64,000 nucleotides of DNA from positions 5,198,501 to 5,262,500 of the forward strand of contig NZ_CP017886.1 in NCBI RefSeq assembly GCF_001874645.1, read 5' to 3'. This document shows positions 17,337 to 26,227 of the stretch, one piece after another. Origin of the DNA: Pseudomonas frederiksbergensis (GTDB lineage: Bacteria > Pseudomonadota > Gammaproteobacteria > Pseudomonadales > Pseudomonadaceae). How positions within the stretch are numbered: position 1 is the stretch's first letter; the number at the start of each line of letters is the position of its first letter. Made by a program: the position numbers and the translations under genes. A model generated the notes under the pieces. The model was not told the DNA's origin, ran no database searches, and was given only the letters and a program-made list of their open reading frames with translations.

Positions 17337-17625
17337 GAAATCCTGCCATCAGACGTGGGTATCAATGGTTAGCGTATTCTATTTTTTTTATATCGTTGAG
17401 ATATTTTCAGCTTGGGTATTCGTTTTTGCCATATGCCCATCTTGCTTATTGCCAAATGCGCAGGTTGTCAAGTGACGACAGCGCTATTGACCCTGAATTA
17501 CTCCCGCCCTCACGCTCCACGCAGAATCGGTCAGTGCAATGACTTTAATGCTATGCCCTGCTGCCACTTCAGCCGTGGCAATCACTCTCGGTCAATTATT
17601 ATGTGCAAAAGCATTGGAAGGGATC

Positions 17626-18134
17626 ATGAGCCACGTTTTTCACCGCAGCCTTACGCAGAGCTATCCAACGGCCATCAAGCCAATGGTTCCGGATTCTTCC
17701 AGCACGGCCACACGTACATAGGGCATGCCACGGCTTGCGCCGCGGCGCTTGCGGTACAGAAAGTCATTGAGAAACGCGGCTTGTTGGCTCGGGTCAACGA
17801 ACTGGGGCAAGGCTTGCAGGAACGCTTGATTGAATTGTTGGGCACCCATCCGAACGTGGGAGATATTCGGGGCAGAGGTTTGTTTCAGGGTGTGGAACTG
17901 GTGGTCGACCGTGCAACCAAAAAGCCTTTTGACCCTGCACTCAAGCTTCACGCGAGAATCAAGAAAGCGGCCATGGCCGAAGGTCTGATGTGCTACCCCA
18001 TGGGGGGGACCGTTGATGGACAGTACGGTGACCACATTCTTTTGGCGCCACCTTTTATCCTTGATGACAGCCATCTGGACGAGATAGCCATGAAGTTGGT
18101 CAATGCCATTCGCAGCACACTGAAAAGTCTTTAA
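17626..18134 (+). pseudogene. Class III aminotransferase gene with internal deletion
   Basis: The N-terminus MSHVFHRSLTQSYPTAIK, behind a GGAAGGG site, is typical of aspartate aminotransferase family proteins. Eighteen codons later it joins, out of frame, a normal C-terminal end: NGSGFFQHGHTYIGH, ATACAAALAVQKVIE, NVGDIRGRGLFQGVELV, YGDHILLAPPFI. Around 250 codons with the PLP lysine region are missing, so no active enzyme is possible. The TAA stop at 18132-18134 overlaps the TTAA target of the IS element that follows. The next gene (19343) was probably cotranscribed with it before the insertion. Confidence 0.85.
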
Positions 18135-19326
18135 GGAAACTCTGAAAAAGACTTTCAGATTTGGTGAAATAGCCGCCTGATCCGAACACGACGGTTGAGC
18201 CCCGATGAAACAGATGTCCTTCGCCGATGCCGAGTACGCCGGCAAACGTAAGCAGACCCGCCGCGAGCGTTTCCTGATCGAGATGGATCAGGTCGTGCCC
18301 TGGAAGGGTCTGATTGCCTTGATCGAGCCGAATTATCCGAAAGGCGAAGGTGGTCGTCCGGCGTATCCATTGATGGCGATGTTGCGGGTTCATCTGATGC
18401 AGAACTGGTTCGGCTACAGCGATCCGGCGATGGAAGAAGCGCTGTACGAGACCACTATCCTGCGCCAGTTTTCGGGGCTGCATCTGGATCGGATTCCCGA
18501 TGAAACCACGATCCTCAACTTCCGACGTCTGTTGGAAAAACATGAGTTGGCCGGCGGGATTTTGCAGGTCATCAACGGTTATCTGGGCGACCGTGGCCTG
18601 ATGTTGCGCCAAGGTACGGTGGTCGATGCGACGATCATTCATGCGCCGAGTTCGACCAAGAATAAAGAGGGTAAACGCGACCCCGAAATGCATCAGACGA
18701 AGAAGGGGAACATGTATTTCTTCGGGATGAAAGCGCATATCGGCGTCGATGCCGAGTCGGGTTTGGTGCATAGCCTGGTGGGCACGGCGGCCAATGTGGC
18801 GGACGTGACGCAGGTCGATCAGTTGCTGCATGGCGAGGAATCATACGTGTCTGGCGATGCCGGTTACACCGGTGTGGACAAGCGTCCTGAGCATCAGAAT
18901 CGCAAGATGATCTGGTCGATTGCCGCACGGCCCAGCAGCTATAAAAAACACGCGAAAAAGAGTTTGATCGGGCGCCTGCGGCGCAAAATCGAATATGCGA
19001 AAGCACAAGTCCGGGCGAAGGTTGAGCATCCATTCCGAGTGATCAAGCGTCAGTTTGGCTATACGAAAGTGCGCTTTCGCGGCCTGATGAAAAACACCGC
19101 GCAACAGGCCACGCTATTTGCCCTGTCGAACCTGTGGATGATGCGAAAACGGCTGCTGGTCGCGGGAGAGATGCGCCTGTAATGCGGGAAAAGCGCCTTG
19201 AAAAGGCGTCGCTCAAGGGTGAAACGATGAGTTAAGAATAGGAAAGGTCTGATTTCTGACCAGCCAGCGTTTTTTGAACCTCTACCAACGAGGGCATCAA
19301 AAATCGCTGACTACTTCAGACCTTCC
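18135..19326 (+). mobile_element. Complete IS5-family insertion sequence
   Basis: 1192 bp. The imperfect terminal inverted repeats begin GGAAACTCTGAAAAAGAC at the left and, read inward, GGAAGGTCTGAAGTAGTC at the right (13 of 18 agree). It is flanked by a 4-bp TTAA duplication at 18131-18134 and 19327-19330, the target size of IS5 elements. One transposase gene fills it. The ends and the gene are intact, so it may still be mobile. Confidence 0.93.
18205..19182 (+). CDS. IS5-family transposase
   Basis: 325-residue DDE transposase. The N-terminal DUF772-like segment is GGRPAYPLMAMLRVHLMQNW, then DETTILNFRRLLE. Catalytic acidic residues lie in GTVVDATIIHAP (first Asp), YVSGDAGYTG (second Asp) and the C-terminal region KAQVRAKVEHPFRVIKRQFG (Glu in VEHPF), followed by the RGLMKN and NLWMMRKRL end typical of IS1194/IS1031-like members. 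No frameshift is seen. Confidence 0.95.
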   Translation: MKQMSFADAEYAGKRKQTRRERFLIEMDQVVPWKGLIALIEPNYPKGEGGRPAYPLMAMLRVHLMQNWFGYSDPAMEEALYETTILRQFSGLHLDRIPDETTILNFRRLLEKHELAGGILQVINGYLGDRGLMLRQGTVVDATIIHAPSSTKNKEGKRDPEMHQTKKGNMYFFGMKAHIGVDAESGLVHSLVGTAANVADVTQVDQLLHGEESYVSGDAGYTGVDKRPEHQNRKMIWSIAARPSSYKKHAKKSLIGRLRRKIEYAKAQVRAKVEHPFRVIKRQFGYTKVRFRGLMKNTAQQATLFALSNLWMMRKRLLVAGEMRL

Positions 19327-19342
19327 TTAAGGAGTTTGGGGT

Positions 19343-19906
19343 ATGGCCATTCAATCACGCCTCGGCGCGCTTGCTGAAGATCAGATGGATGATGCTCAAC
19401 GCGCCGTTCTCAAGGAGATTCTCAGTGGCCCCCGGGGCAACCTGGACGGTCCTTTCCTGGCCTGGATTCATAGCCCGGAACTGGCGAACCATGCGCAACG
19501 ACTCGGTGCGTTTTGTCGGTACAGCACGCGTTTGGAGTTGCGCCTGACGGAGTTGGCCATCCTGTTTACTGCCGCCTGGTGGCAGTCTCAGGCTGAGTGG
19601 CAAATCCACGAACCTATTGCGCGTAAGGCTGGCGTTTCGGATACGGTTATCGAGGCGCTGCGGCAACAGGCTGCACCTGATTTCGAGCGTGAAGACGAGT
19701 CGCTGGTGTATCGCGTCGGCAAGGCACTCTATGTGAATCGTCGTGTTGATGATGCGCTGTACGCCGAAGCCATCGAGGCATTTGGTGAGCCGGCGGTGGT
19801 CGAGTTGATCGGTGTCCTTGGCTACTACGCACTGGTGGCGATGACGTTGAATGTCTTTGCTGTGCGGCGTGACGCCGATGCACCACTTCCATTTGTCGAG
19901 CCATGA
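19343..19906 (+). CDS. Carboxymuconolactone decarboxylase family protein
   Basis: 187 residues of the AhpD/CMD all-helical fold. The CMD core is seen as LELRLTELAILFTAAWWQSQ and AEWQIHEPIARKAGVS. The CxxC redox pair of AhpD is absent, so it is not a peroxiredoxin-type disulfide reductase and is more like the decarboxylase or unknown-function branch. GGAG at 19331-19334 sits directly against the IS target duplication, 8 bases before the ATG, so the ribosome site survived insertion. Expression now depends on IS-borne or read-through transcription. Confidence 0.83.
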   Translation: MAIQSRLGALAEDQMDDAQRAVLKEILSGPRGNLDGPFLAWIHSPELANHAQRLGAFCRYSTRLELRLTELAILFTAAWWQSQAEWQIHEPIARKAGVSDTVIEALRQQAAPDFEREDESLVYRVGKALYVNRRVDDALYAEAIEAFGEPAVVELIGVLGYYALVAMTLNVFAVRRDADAPLPFVEP

Positions 19907-20046
19907 CGCTTGAGCTGGGGTTGGCCGGCTTTTGAGTCCCGCGCGGTTACTTCGCTATTCTCGGCAGTGATGCGCAGCCCGTATCGGTATGGAATCTTGG
20001 GGATTACTGGAGTAAAAAATACCTTACCTGCCTCAATCCAGAGGAT

Positions 20047-20247
20047 GTGCAAATGGTCATTACTATCAAAGAGCGCGATGAGCATCACATGTCTCATGAA
20101 TCAACTAGCGCGGGAGTCAGGATGTGGGATGTATTTCAAGGCGATGTTCTCGTAGGCGTCTATCACAGTGAAGCAGATGCGTTGAAGTACAAGGATTTGC
20201 TGGAGAGTGGTCGATTGGATAGCCCTAAAAAACCTCCGAAAAGATGA
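20047..20247 (+). CDS. Small hypothetical protein
   Basis: 66 residues with no recognised family. Its core reads MWDVFQGDVLVGVYHSEADA, then LKYKDLLESGRL, which looks like a compact beta-strand/helix fold. A terminator follows 15 bases after the stop, supporting a real transcription unit. The exact start is uncertain: ATG 20047, or the in-frame ATG 20053. Confidence 0.5.
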   Translation: MQMVITIKERDEHHMSHESTSAGVRMWDVFQGDVLVGVYHSEADALKYKDLLESGRLDSPKKPPKR

Positions 20248-20261
20248 AGTCAACGGAATGA

Positions 20262-20288
20262 CAAAGCCCAGTCGGATACTGGGCTTTG
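20262..20288 (+). terminator. Rho-independent terminator
   Basis: CAAAGCCCAGT and ACTGGGCTTTG pair around CGGAT, then TTGTCTTT follows. It lies after the 66-residue gene. Bases 20289-20571 beyond it show no gene. Confidence 0.8.
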
Positions 20289-20571
20289 TTGTCTTTGGGA
20301 TTCGTGAGTGCGGAACCGGCTGCACGATGCCTCGGCGACAGGGTGAGTGCTGTCGATGCAGCGCCAAAGGCGTTGGCCTGTCCCTGGAAAACTCTCCTTT
20401 TCGTCGAGGTAGCGTGACGGTTGGAAAAGGTCTATTAATTGGCAACCTGCACCGTGAAGGTCGGCGAGAAGTCAGCGCCTGGAAGACGTTCGGCGCTGCT
20501 CGGCGGTACGGTATTGAGTTGGCGGCCAGATTGCCTGGTCGTGGAAACAGACAGATGCTTGGGAGTGGCTC

Positions 20572-20811
20572 ATGTGGTGCTTGATCTGCTCGGAAGACGC
20601 GCGATGTATTGAGTCCGGAATGGATGGCGTTGAACTGATTTGCCCTGAGTGCGGGCATTTCGGCGTATCTGGCATCGTCATGAGGGAAAGTAACGAGCGA
20701 AAATTTGATGTCGAGCGAACCAAGGTCTGGCTTCATCGCGAGCGCGAGATTAACCCTGATCGGTGTCCCGTCATCAATAGCTCGAACGTTATCTGGGCGT
20801 CAGCGCCCTAA
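20572..20811 (+). CDS. Small zinc-ribbon-like protein of unknown function (copy 2)
   Basis: 79 residues beginning MWCLICSEDARC, with CPECGHFGVSG and FDVERTKVWLHRERE, clearly related to the 101-residue protein at 15394-15699. Two CxxC pairs suggest one bound zinc. GGGAG lies 7 bases before the ATG. Function unknown; the two relatives flank the cyclase, aminotransferase and IS segment. Confidence 0.6.
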   Translation: MWCLICSEDARCIESGMDGVELICPECGHFGVSGIVMRESNERKFDVERTKVWLHREREINPDRCPVINSSNVIWASAP

Positions 20812-20869
20812 CGGTTGAGATCCCAAAGGTTATTCAGTGGAGTCCGCTGGTTGGGTGTAATCCCAGTCC

Positions 20870-21058
20870 TTGGGCGTGTACGAGGTGATTGTCCTGCGCT
20901 CCGACGATCAGGTGCAGCGCAATGTGCTGTTGCGCATCGATGGACGGGATTTCGAAGTTACCCACGATTTGAAGGTGTCGCTCACTCAGTCCGGTCGACT
21001 TTTCTTCGTTTACCTTAGCCATTCTCGCGTGGTTCGCTGCGATTTCATTGAGAGTTGA
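20870..21058 (+). CDS. Possible small protein
   Basis: 62 codons from a TTG at 20870 (or GTG at 20876), reading YEVIVLRSDDQVQRNVLLRI and LSLTQSGRLFF-like text (VSLTQSGRLFFVYL). The composition looks protein-like, but there is no strong ribosome site or known family. Apart from this frame and the box at 21302, bases 20812-21427 show nothing recognisable. Confidence 0.3.
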   Translation: MGVYEVIVLRSDDQVQRNVLLRIDGRDFEVTHDLKVSLTQSGRLFFVYLSHSRVVRCDFIES

Positions 21059-21301
21059 CACGTGACATCTCCGGTGACTGACCAAGCGTATCGCTGAAGT
21101 CCTTAAGCATTAATTTTGATTGCCGCCGCGTCAGAATTACGTCGTTCTGGGGCCGCTACGGGCGTACTTAGCAATCCTTAAGCCAGGCATGGTCGCTTAC
21201 CCTGCGCCACGTTTTCATAGGCGACGAATGGTGTCGCGAAGTTATCCATGAACAACGTAAAACACATCCGCCATGAGCTGCCGGCGGGGTTTGCGAGTTT
21301 C

Positions 21302-21315
21302 TTGATTGATGTCAA
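21302..21315. promoter_or_regulatory. ANR/DNR (FNR-type) box before moaC
   Basis: TTGAT-TGAT-GTCAA differs by one base from the consensus TTGAT-N4-ATCAA. It lies 113 bases before the moaC start, so it probably drives moaCDE and the membrane-protein gene behind it. Confidence 0.7.
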
Positions 21316-21427
21316 CGGCATCAGTTGGCCTGCTCTGTATTCTCCGGAGAAACCGACAGCTTCAATGGCGAGGCTGGTTTGTCGAACGTGTCCAGCCCCT
21401 GGTGCGAAAATACAAGGCCTATTGCTC

Positions 21428-21913
21428 ATGAGTGAAGTTACGCTGACTCACCTCGACTCTCTGGGGCGTGCGCGCATGGTCGATGTCACGGATAAAAGCG
21501 TGACGTCCCGAGAGGCGGTGGCTGAGGCATGGGTACATATGCTTGCCGAGACAAGGCAACTGATTGTCAGTGGTGCTCACCCTAAAGGTGACGTGTTTGC
21601 GGTAGCGCGCATTGCTGGCATTCAGGCGGCCAAGCGCACGAGCGAGTTGATTCCGCTATGTCATCCACTGCTCTTGAGCAGCGTCAACGTCGAGTTGAGT
21701 CTTGAAGGTGACCATCGCGTACGCATTGTTTCGCGGTGCAAGTTGGCCGGGCAGACCGGTGTCGAGATGGAAGCGCTGACTGCTGTCAGTGTGGCGGCCT
21801 TGACGCTTTATGACATGTGCAAGGCTGTGGACCGGGGCATGAGTATCGAATCTGTGCGGTTGTTGGAGAAACGGGGCGGCAAGAGCGGTTGGTATCAGGC
21901 GCAGGAACTATGA
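21428..21913 (+). CDS. moaC: Cyclic pyranopterin monophosphate synthase
   Basis: Acts with MoaA in the first step of molybdenum cofactor synthesis, forming cyclic pyranopterin monophosphate from the GTP-derived intermediate. Typical motifs are [37 protein letters not shown] and [20 protein letters not shown], with LYDMCKAVD. The start at 21428 gives the standard 161 residues. Its stop overlaps the moaD start (ATGA), so the two are translationally coupled. The cofactor is needed by NarG. Confidence 0.96.
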   Translation: MSEVTLTHLDSLGRARMVDVTDKSVTSREAVAEAWVHMLAETRQLIVSGAHPKGDVFAVARIAGIQAAKRTSELIPLCHPLLLSSVNVELSLEGDHRVRIVSRCKLAGQTGVEMEALTAVSVAALTLYDMCKAVDRGMSIESVRLLEKRGGKSGWYQAQEL

Positions 21914-22155
21914 AGCTGAATGTTTTGTATTTCTCGCGGTATCGCGAAACGCTGGGATGTGGCGAGGAAACGATTGAAGGTGACTTCACCTCTGTCGATC
22001 AATTGCGCCAGCACTTGGCCAATCGTTCCGGAGCCTGGCGGATACTGGCCGAACAGAACCTCATGTGCGCCCGCAATCAGGACATGTGTGGCCTTGATGA
22101 GCCGTTGAGCGACGGTGATGAAGTGGGGTTTTTCCCTGTCGTGACGGGGGGATAA
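21910..22155 (+). CDS. moaD: Molybdopterin synthase sulfur-carrier subunit
   Basis: 81-residue ubiquitin-like protein that carries the thiocarboxylate used by MoaE to make molybdopterin. It begins [13 protein letters not shown] and ends in the diagnostic Gly-Gly (FFPVVTGG), the site of adenylation and sulfur loading. The start overlaps the moaC stop by four bases and moaE begins four bases after it. Confidence 0.95.
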   Translation: MKLNVLYFSRYRETLGCGEETIEGDFTSVDQLRQHLANRSGAWRILAEQNLMCARNQDMCGLDEPLSDGDEVGFFPVVTGG

Positions 22156-22159
22156 ATCG

Positions 22160-22606
22160 GTGATTCGAGTCCAGACAGGCAACTTTGACCCCGGCGTCGA
22201 AATCAACACCCTGCATGCGTCGAACCTGAGTATTGGCGCCGTGGTGAGTTTTGTCGGGTATGTGCGTGACTTCAATGCCGGACAAGAAGTCGCCGGGATG
22301 TTTCTTGAGCATTACCCCGGCATGACCGAAAAGGTACTTGGCAAGATCGCTGACGAAGCTCGGCAGCGCTGGCCGTTACTTGGACTGGTGCTCATCCATC
22401 GAATCGGAGCGCTGCAACCGGGGGAGCCGATCGTCTTTATCGGCATCGGCAGTAGTCATCGCCAGGCGGCCTTCGAGGCCTGTGCGTTCGTGATGGACTA
22501 CCTGAAGACCCGTGCGCCATTCTGGAAGAAAGAGCGGGTGGCCGAGGGCTCCCATTGGGTCGAGGCTCGCAACAGTGATCGCGAGGCGGCGCAACGATGG
22601 GATTGA
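22160..22606 (+). CDS. moaE: Molybdopterin synthase catalytic subunit
   Basis: Converts cyclic pyranopterin monophosphate to molybdopterin using sulfur from MoaD. MoaE features include GAVVSFVGYVRDFNAG, LEHYPGMTEKVLGKIADEA, LVLIHRIGALQPGE and KTRAPFWKKE, where the Lys residues form the active site. It starts with GTG at 22160. Length 148 is normal. Third gene of the moaCDE unit. Confidence 0.95.
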   Translation: MIRVQTGNFDPGVEINTLHASNLSIGAVVSFVGYVRDFNAGQEVAGMFLEHYPGMTEKVLGKIADEARQRWPLLGLVLIHRIGALQPGEPIVFIGIGSSHRQAAFEACAFVMDYLKTRAPFWKKERVAEGSHWVEARNSDREAAQRWD

Positions 22607-22660
22607 CGTTTCTCTCTGCATGAGTGAGCCGCGCCCCGCTGAACTGAAGGCGAGAACTCC

Positions 22661-23104
22661 ATGATCTATCTGCTGTTTCTGACATTGCATCTGTTTGCCG
22701 CGCTGATTTTTATCGGCACGGTGTTCTTCGAAGTCCTGTTCCTGGAAAGCATCCGCAAACAATTGCCCGTCAAGGTGATGCTGCTGGTCGAGCAGGGCAT
22801 TGGTCGACGCGCTCGCACGCTGATTCCGTGGGTTCTGCTGGTGTTGTTCGGTGCGGGGCTGGGCATGGTCTGGCTGCGTTATTTGCCAGCCCTTGCATCA
22901 CCACTGGCCTCATCGTTCGGCACATTGTTGATGGTGAAAATCATTGTCGCCATTAGCGTCCTGCTGCATTTTCTGGCCGCCATGTTTTTGTTCAAAAGCG
23001 ACCGAATGAGCGCTCGATTCCTGCATTTCATCCATGGCAGTCTGTTCTGCCATATGGTCGTCATCGTACTGCTGGCCAAGGGTATGTTTTATCTGACGTG
23101 GTGA
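22661..23104 (+). CDS. Four-helix membrane protein, paralogue of the nnrS neighbour
   Basis: 147 residues with about four membrane helices. It shares length and several motifs with the protein at 34376-34813: FIGTVFFEV near the start, PLASSFGTLL in the middle, and a final CHMVVIVLLAKGMFY. Three histidines (residue 10, one in helix 3, one in helix 4) are conserved between the two, which would suit heme or metal binding, as in CopD-like proteins. Its position after moaCDE and before the HemN genes puts it in the anaerobic regulon. Function unknown. Confidence 0.75.
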   Translation: MIYLLFLTLHLFAALIFIGTVFFEVLFLESIRKQLPVKVMLLVEQGIGRRARTLIPWVLLVLFGAGLGMVWLRYLPALASPLASSFGTLLMVKIIVAISVLLHFLAAMFLFKSDRMSARFLHFIHGSLFCHMVVIVLLAKGMFYLTW

Positions 23105-23148
23105 CCGGCCATGACCGAAGGTGTGTCTTGCAAGCACCAGGCTCGTGC

Positions 23149-23162
23149 TTGATGCAAATCAA
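23149..23162. promoter_or_regulatory. ANR/DNR box before the HemN-like gene and hemN
   Basis: TTGAT-GCAA-ATCAA is a perfect consensus, 60 bases before the start of the HemN-like gene. It probably serves both hemN genes. Confidence 0.85.
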
Positions 23163-23221
23163 GGAGCATTGATCGCCAATCCCGGACACTGTTGATCCGC
23201 AGCCAGTCTCGGAGACCCGTC

Positions 23222-24567
23222 ATGCTCGATTTGTTTCACAACCCCGGCGAGCTGAGCGTTCGGCACGATCAAGGTGTGCTCGACCCCAACGGCCATGTCG
23301 ACACCCAAAAGTTTCATGACGCCATTGGCTCTCTGGATTTGCTTCGTGCATTGCGCGCCAGTCGGCAGAAGCGACGTCCGCTGTCCCTGAGCGTGCAGTT
23401 ACCTTCTAACGTCAAACCTTCATTTTGTTCCCCTCGCGATAGTTCATGCGAGCACAGCGGTATCGAACAGTATCTTCAGCGTCTGGAACATGAGATCGAC
23501 CTGGTCGGTTGCCACCTGGGTGCCGAGCAACGGGTCGAGCAGTTTCATCTGGGGGCGGAACACCCGCCACCGCCCATCTAAAGCGGTTGATGAATCATCT
23601 GCGTGATCGGTTCAATTTTCTTGAACATGAGTGCGGCGACTACAGTGTTGAGGTGGATCTTCACCATACCGATTGGTCGACCATGGGCGTACTGCGCGAC
23701 CAGGGATTCAACCGCGTGAGCATCGGTGTTCCGGACATCGGTGCGGACAGTGAGATGTCAGTGGCCTGCTACCAGAACCCGGCACCGATCCATTCGCTTA
23801 TCGATGCCGCTCGAACCTTTGGCTATCGATCCATCAATGTTGATCTGGGGTTTGGCCGTGCCTGGCAGACGCCAGAGAGTTTCTCGCTGAAACTGGCGAC
23901 GATCATCGAACTGGAGCCGGACAGGCTGCTGGTGTTTGACTATGCCCGGCCACCACAACGCTATCGGCCGGTGACTGGGGACGAAATCAGAGAGCTGTGC
24001 TGCCAGGATGATAAAGGCGCGATGCGCCAGATCTGCTTTGATCAGTTGATTTCAGCGGGTTATCACTACATCGGCCTGGGGCAGTTTGTCCGGCCCGATG
24101 ATGATCTGGCGATTGCTCAAGAGCGAGGCCGGTTACGCCGCCACTGTCAGGGGTTTACCCGTCATGGGTATTGCGATCATGTCGGGTTCGGTCTGGGTGG
24201 TATCAGTCAGATCGACGATTTGTATACGCAGAACACCGACGCACTTGAACGTTATCAGCAGCAACTCGACATGGATCAACTGCCGACGTGTCGTGGCTGG
24301 CGCTGTGAGTCGGGGGGGCAGGTCAGGCAAATGGTCATGGAGCGACTGGCGTGCGATCTGGAGCTGGATATCCACGCCATCGAGACGCGCTATGGATTGA
24401 TTTTTCGCCAGTACTTCTCATCCATCTGGCCTGTGCTGGAGCAATTGAGTCGCGATGGGTTGATTGAGCTGTCGGACCGTTTCATCAGCATTCTTTCTGC
24501 CGGTCGGCCGGAAGTGGATACCATATGCAACCTGTTTGAAAAGGATTTGGGCGGTGCGAGGCATTAA
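23222..24567 (+). pseudogene. HemN-like protein gene with one frameshift and no radical-SAM cysteines
   Basis: The protein follows HemN over its length (HLGGGTP, GFNRVSIGVPDIGAD, YRSINVDLGFGRAWQTPESF, HYIGLGQFVRPDDDLA, HCQGFTRHGYCDHVGFGLGG). Two things differ. First, a base is missing from the G-run at 23551-23555, so translation stops at 23581 and continues only in another frame from HLGGGTP onward; restoring one G gives 448 codons. Second, the place of HemN's CxxxCxxC cluster reads PSNVKPSFCSPRDSSCEHSG, so the iron-sulfur cluster and coproporphyrinogen decarboxylation are not expected. It may be a decayed HemN or a non-catalytic relative. It sits 22 bases before true hemN. Confidence 0.8.
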
Positions 24568-24589
24568 CCCAACTACGAGTTGATTGATC

Positions 24590-25978
24590 ATGAAGCCTTC
24601 ATTCGATTTCAATCGCGCCCTGGTCGAAAAGTATGACCGCCCCGGGCCGCGTTATACCTCTTACCCGACCGCGCCGCAGTTTCATCAGGCGTTCGCCGTC
24701 GATGACTATCAACGTGCCGCCTCCGACAGCAACCTGGCGGCTGTGCCAAAGCCACTGTCGGTGTATATCCACATTCCATTCTGCAAGAGCCTTTGTTACT
24801 ACTGCGCCTGCAACAAAATCATTACCCGCAAAACCCATCGCGCCGTCGAGTACCTGACGTACCTCAAGCGTGAAATCGTCATGCAGGCCGCCTTGTTCGA
24901 CAGCACACGCAAACTCACGCAACTGCACCTGGGCGGTGGCACGCCGACCTATTTGACCAGCGAGCAACTGGCTGACCTGATGGACTGCCTGCACCAGGCG
25001 TTTGACATGGATGACAGCGATGACCATGAATTTTCCATCGAGGTCGACCCTCGTACCATCACCGCCGAGCAGATCCAGTCGCTGCGTCAGCTGGGGTTCA
25101 ATCGTCTGAGCTTTGGCGTACAGGACTTCGATCCCGACGTGCAGGCCGCGGTCAATCGCCAGCAAAGTGAAGAGCAAATTCATGCGTTGGTCGCTGCGGC
25201 GCGCCAGGCGCAGTTCAAGTCGGTCAGCGTCGATCTTATCTATGGCCTGCCACTGCAAACCGTGAAAAGTTTCGATGTCACCCTCGGCAAGATCATCGCG
25301 CTGCGTCCGGACCGGATTGCGGCGTACAGTTACGCTCATTTGCCGGAGCTGGTGCGCGCGCAACGGCTGATTCGTCCGGCAGACATGCGGCCACCGGAGC
25401 GCAAACTGGAGTTGCTTGAACTGACCATCCGCCGTCTGACCGACGCCGGTTATGTTTATATCGGCATGGATCACTTTGCCTTACCGGACGATGAACTGGC
25501 GCTGGCCCGGGCCAATGGCACGTTGCAGCGCAATTTCCAGGGCTACTCAACCCATGCCGACTGCGATTTGATCGGCCTTGGGGTGTCTTCGATCGGCAAG
25601 GTCGGCGACAGTTACAGCCAGAGCGTCAAGGAACTCTCGCAGTACTACGCCCGTCTGGATCAAGGCTTGTTGCCAGTGCATCGGGGTTACCGTTTGAGCG
25701 CGGACGATTTGCTGCGTCGCGAGGTGATCAGCGACCTGATGTGTCACGGTCGGATCGACTTCGGCAAGTTTGAAGTGCGCCATGACATCTGCTTTACCGA
25801 GTATTTTGCCGATGCACTGGCGCAACTGGACGAGCATGTTCGCGACGGATTGCTGCAGATTCACCAAGACGCGTTGGTGTTGTTGCCCCACGGGCATTTG
25901 ATGATGCGCAGTGCGGCGATGGCATTTGATGCCTATCTGGGCGGTGATCAAAAAGGCCGGTTTTCACGCACTGTTTGA
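24590..25978 (+). CDS. hemN: Oxygen-independent coproporphyrinogen III oxidase
   Basis: Radical-SAM enzyme that makes protoporphyrinogen IX from coproporphyrinogen III without oxygen, so heme can be made for the nitrate and NO reductases. The cluster motif is IHIPFCKSLCYYCACNK (CxxxCxxC plus the HemN-specific extra Cys). SAM-binding LHLGGGTP and the family strings GFNRLSFGVQDFDPDVQ, YSYAHLPE, QGYSTHADCDLIGLGVSSIG follow. The start at 24590 gives MKPSFDFN and 462 residues, the normal length. It is probably transcribed with the HemN-like gene from the box at 23149. Confidence 0.97.
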   Translation: MKPSFDFNRALVEKYDRPGPRYTSYPTAPQFHQAFAVDDYQRAASDSNLAAVPKPLSVYIHIPFCKSLCYYCACNKIITRKTHRAVEYLTYLKREIVMQAALFDSTRKLTQLHLGGGTPTYLTSEQLADLMDCLHQAFDMDDSDDHEFSIEVDPRTITAEQIQSLRQLGFNRLSFGVQDFDPDVQAAVNRQQSEEQIHALVAAARQAQFKSVSVDLIYGLPLQTVKSFDVTLGKIIALRPDRIAAYSYAHLPELVRAQRLIRPADMRPPERKLELLELTIRRLTDAGYVYIGMDHFALPDDELALARANGTLQRNFQGYSTHADCDLIGLGVSSIGKVGDSYSQSVKELSQYYARLDQGLLPVHRGYRLSADDLLRREVISDLMCHGRIDFGKFEVRHDICFTEYFADALAQLDEHVRDGLLQIHQDALVLLPHGHLMMRSAAMAFDAYLGGDQKGRFSRTV

Positions 25979-26132
25979 CGCAATGGATCGAGGCTTTGGC
26001 GGGACGTTTTTCTATTGCTGATCAGCATTCCATTTCTCCTCAGGCAAGACCTTTGCGATGTGCTGGAACGGCAGCGCAGAACGCAGGTTCTTAGTGCGCT
26101 GCAAGGCTATGCCCGAGCAGGCCAATGCTCGC

Positions 26133-26146
26133 TTGACGGCGATCAA
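26133..26146. promoter_or_regulatory. ANR/DNR box before norQEF
   Basis: TTGAC-GGCG-ATCAA matches the consensus at nine of ten fixed positions. It lies 82 bases before the norQ start. The rest of 25979-26227 shows no gene. Confidence 0.75.
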
Positions 26147-26227
26147 GTTTGCCGGCCATGTCACTTGCCAGGTTGTCGCAGGCGCCCGTAGCGTGTTCCT
26201 TGAATCCGCTTTTGGAACAGGAAGCCC

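Noticed and set aside
20101..20736. 211-codon minus-strand frame
   Set aside because: It runs through a terminator hairpin and across two small plus-strand genes; its Pro/Arg/Ser-rich text looks like a shadow.
24575..24588. TTGATTGATCATGA before hemN as an FNR-type box
   Set aside because: Only the left half matches; the right half lacks the CAA, and it overlaps the hemN start codon region.
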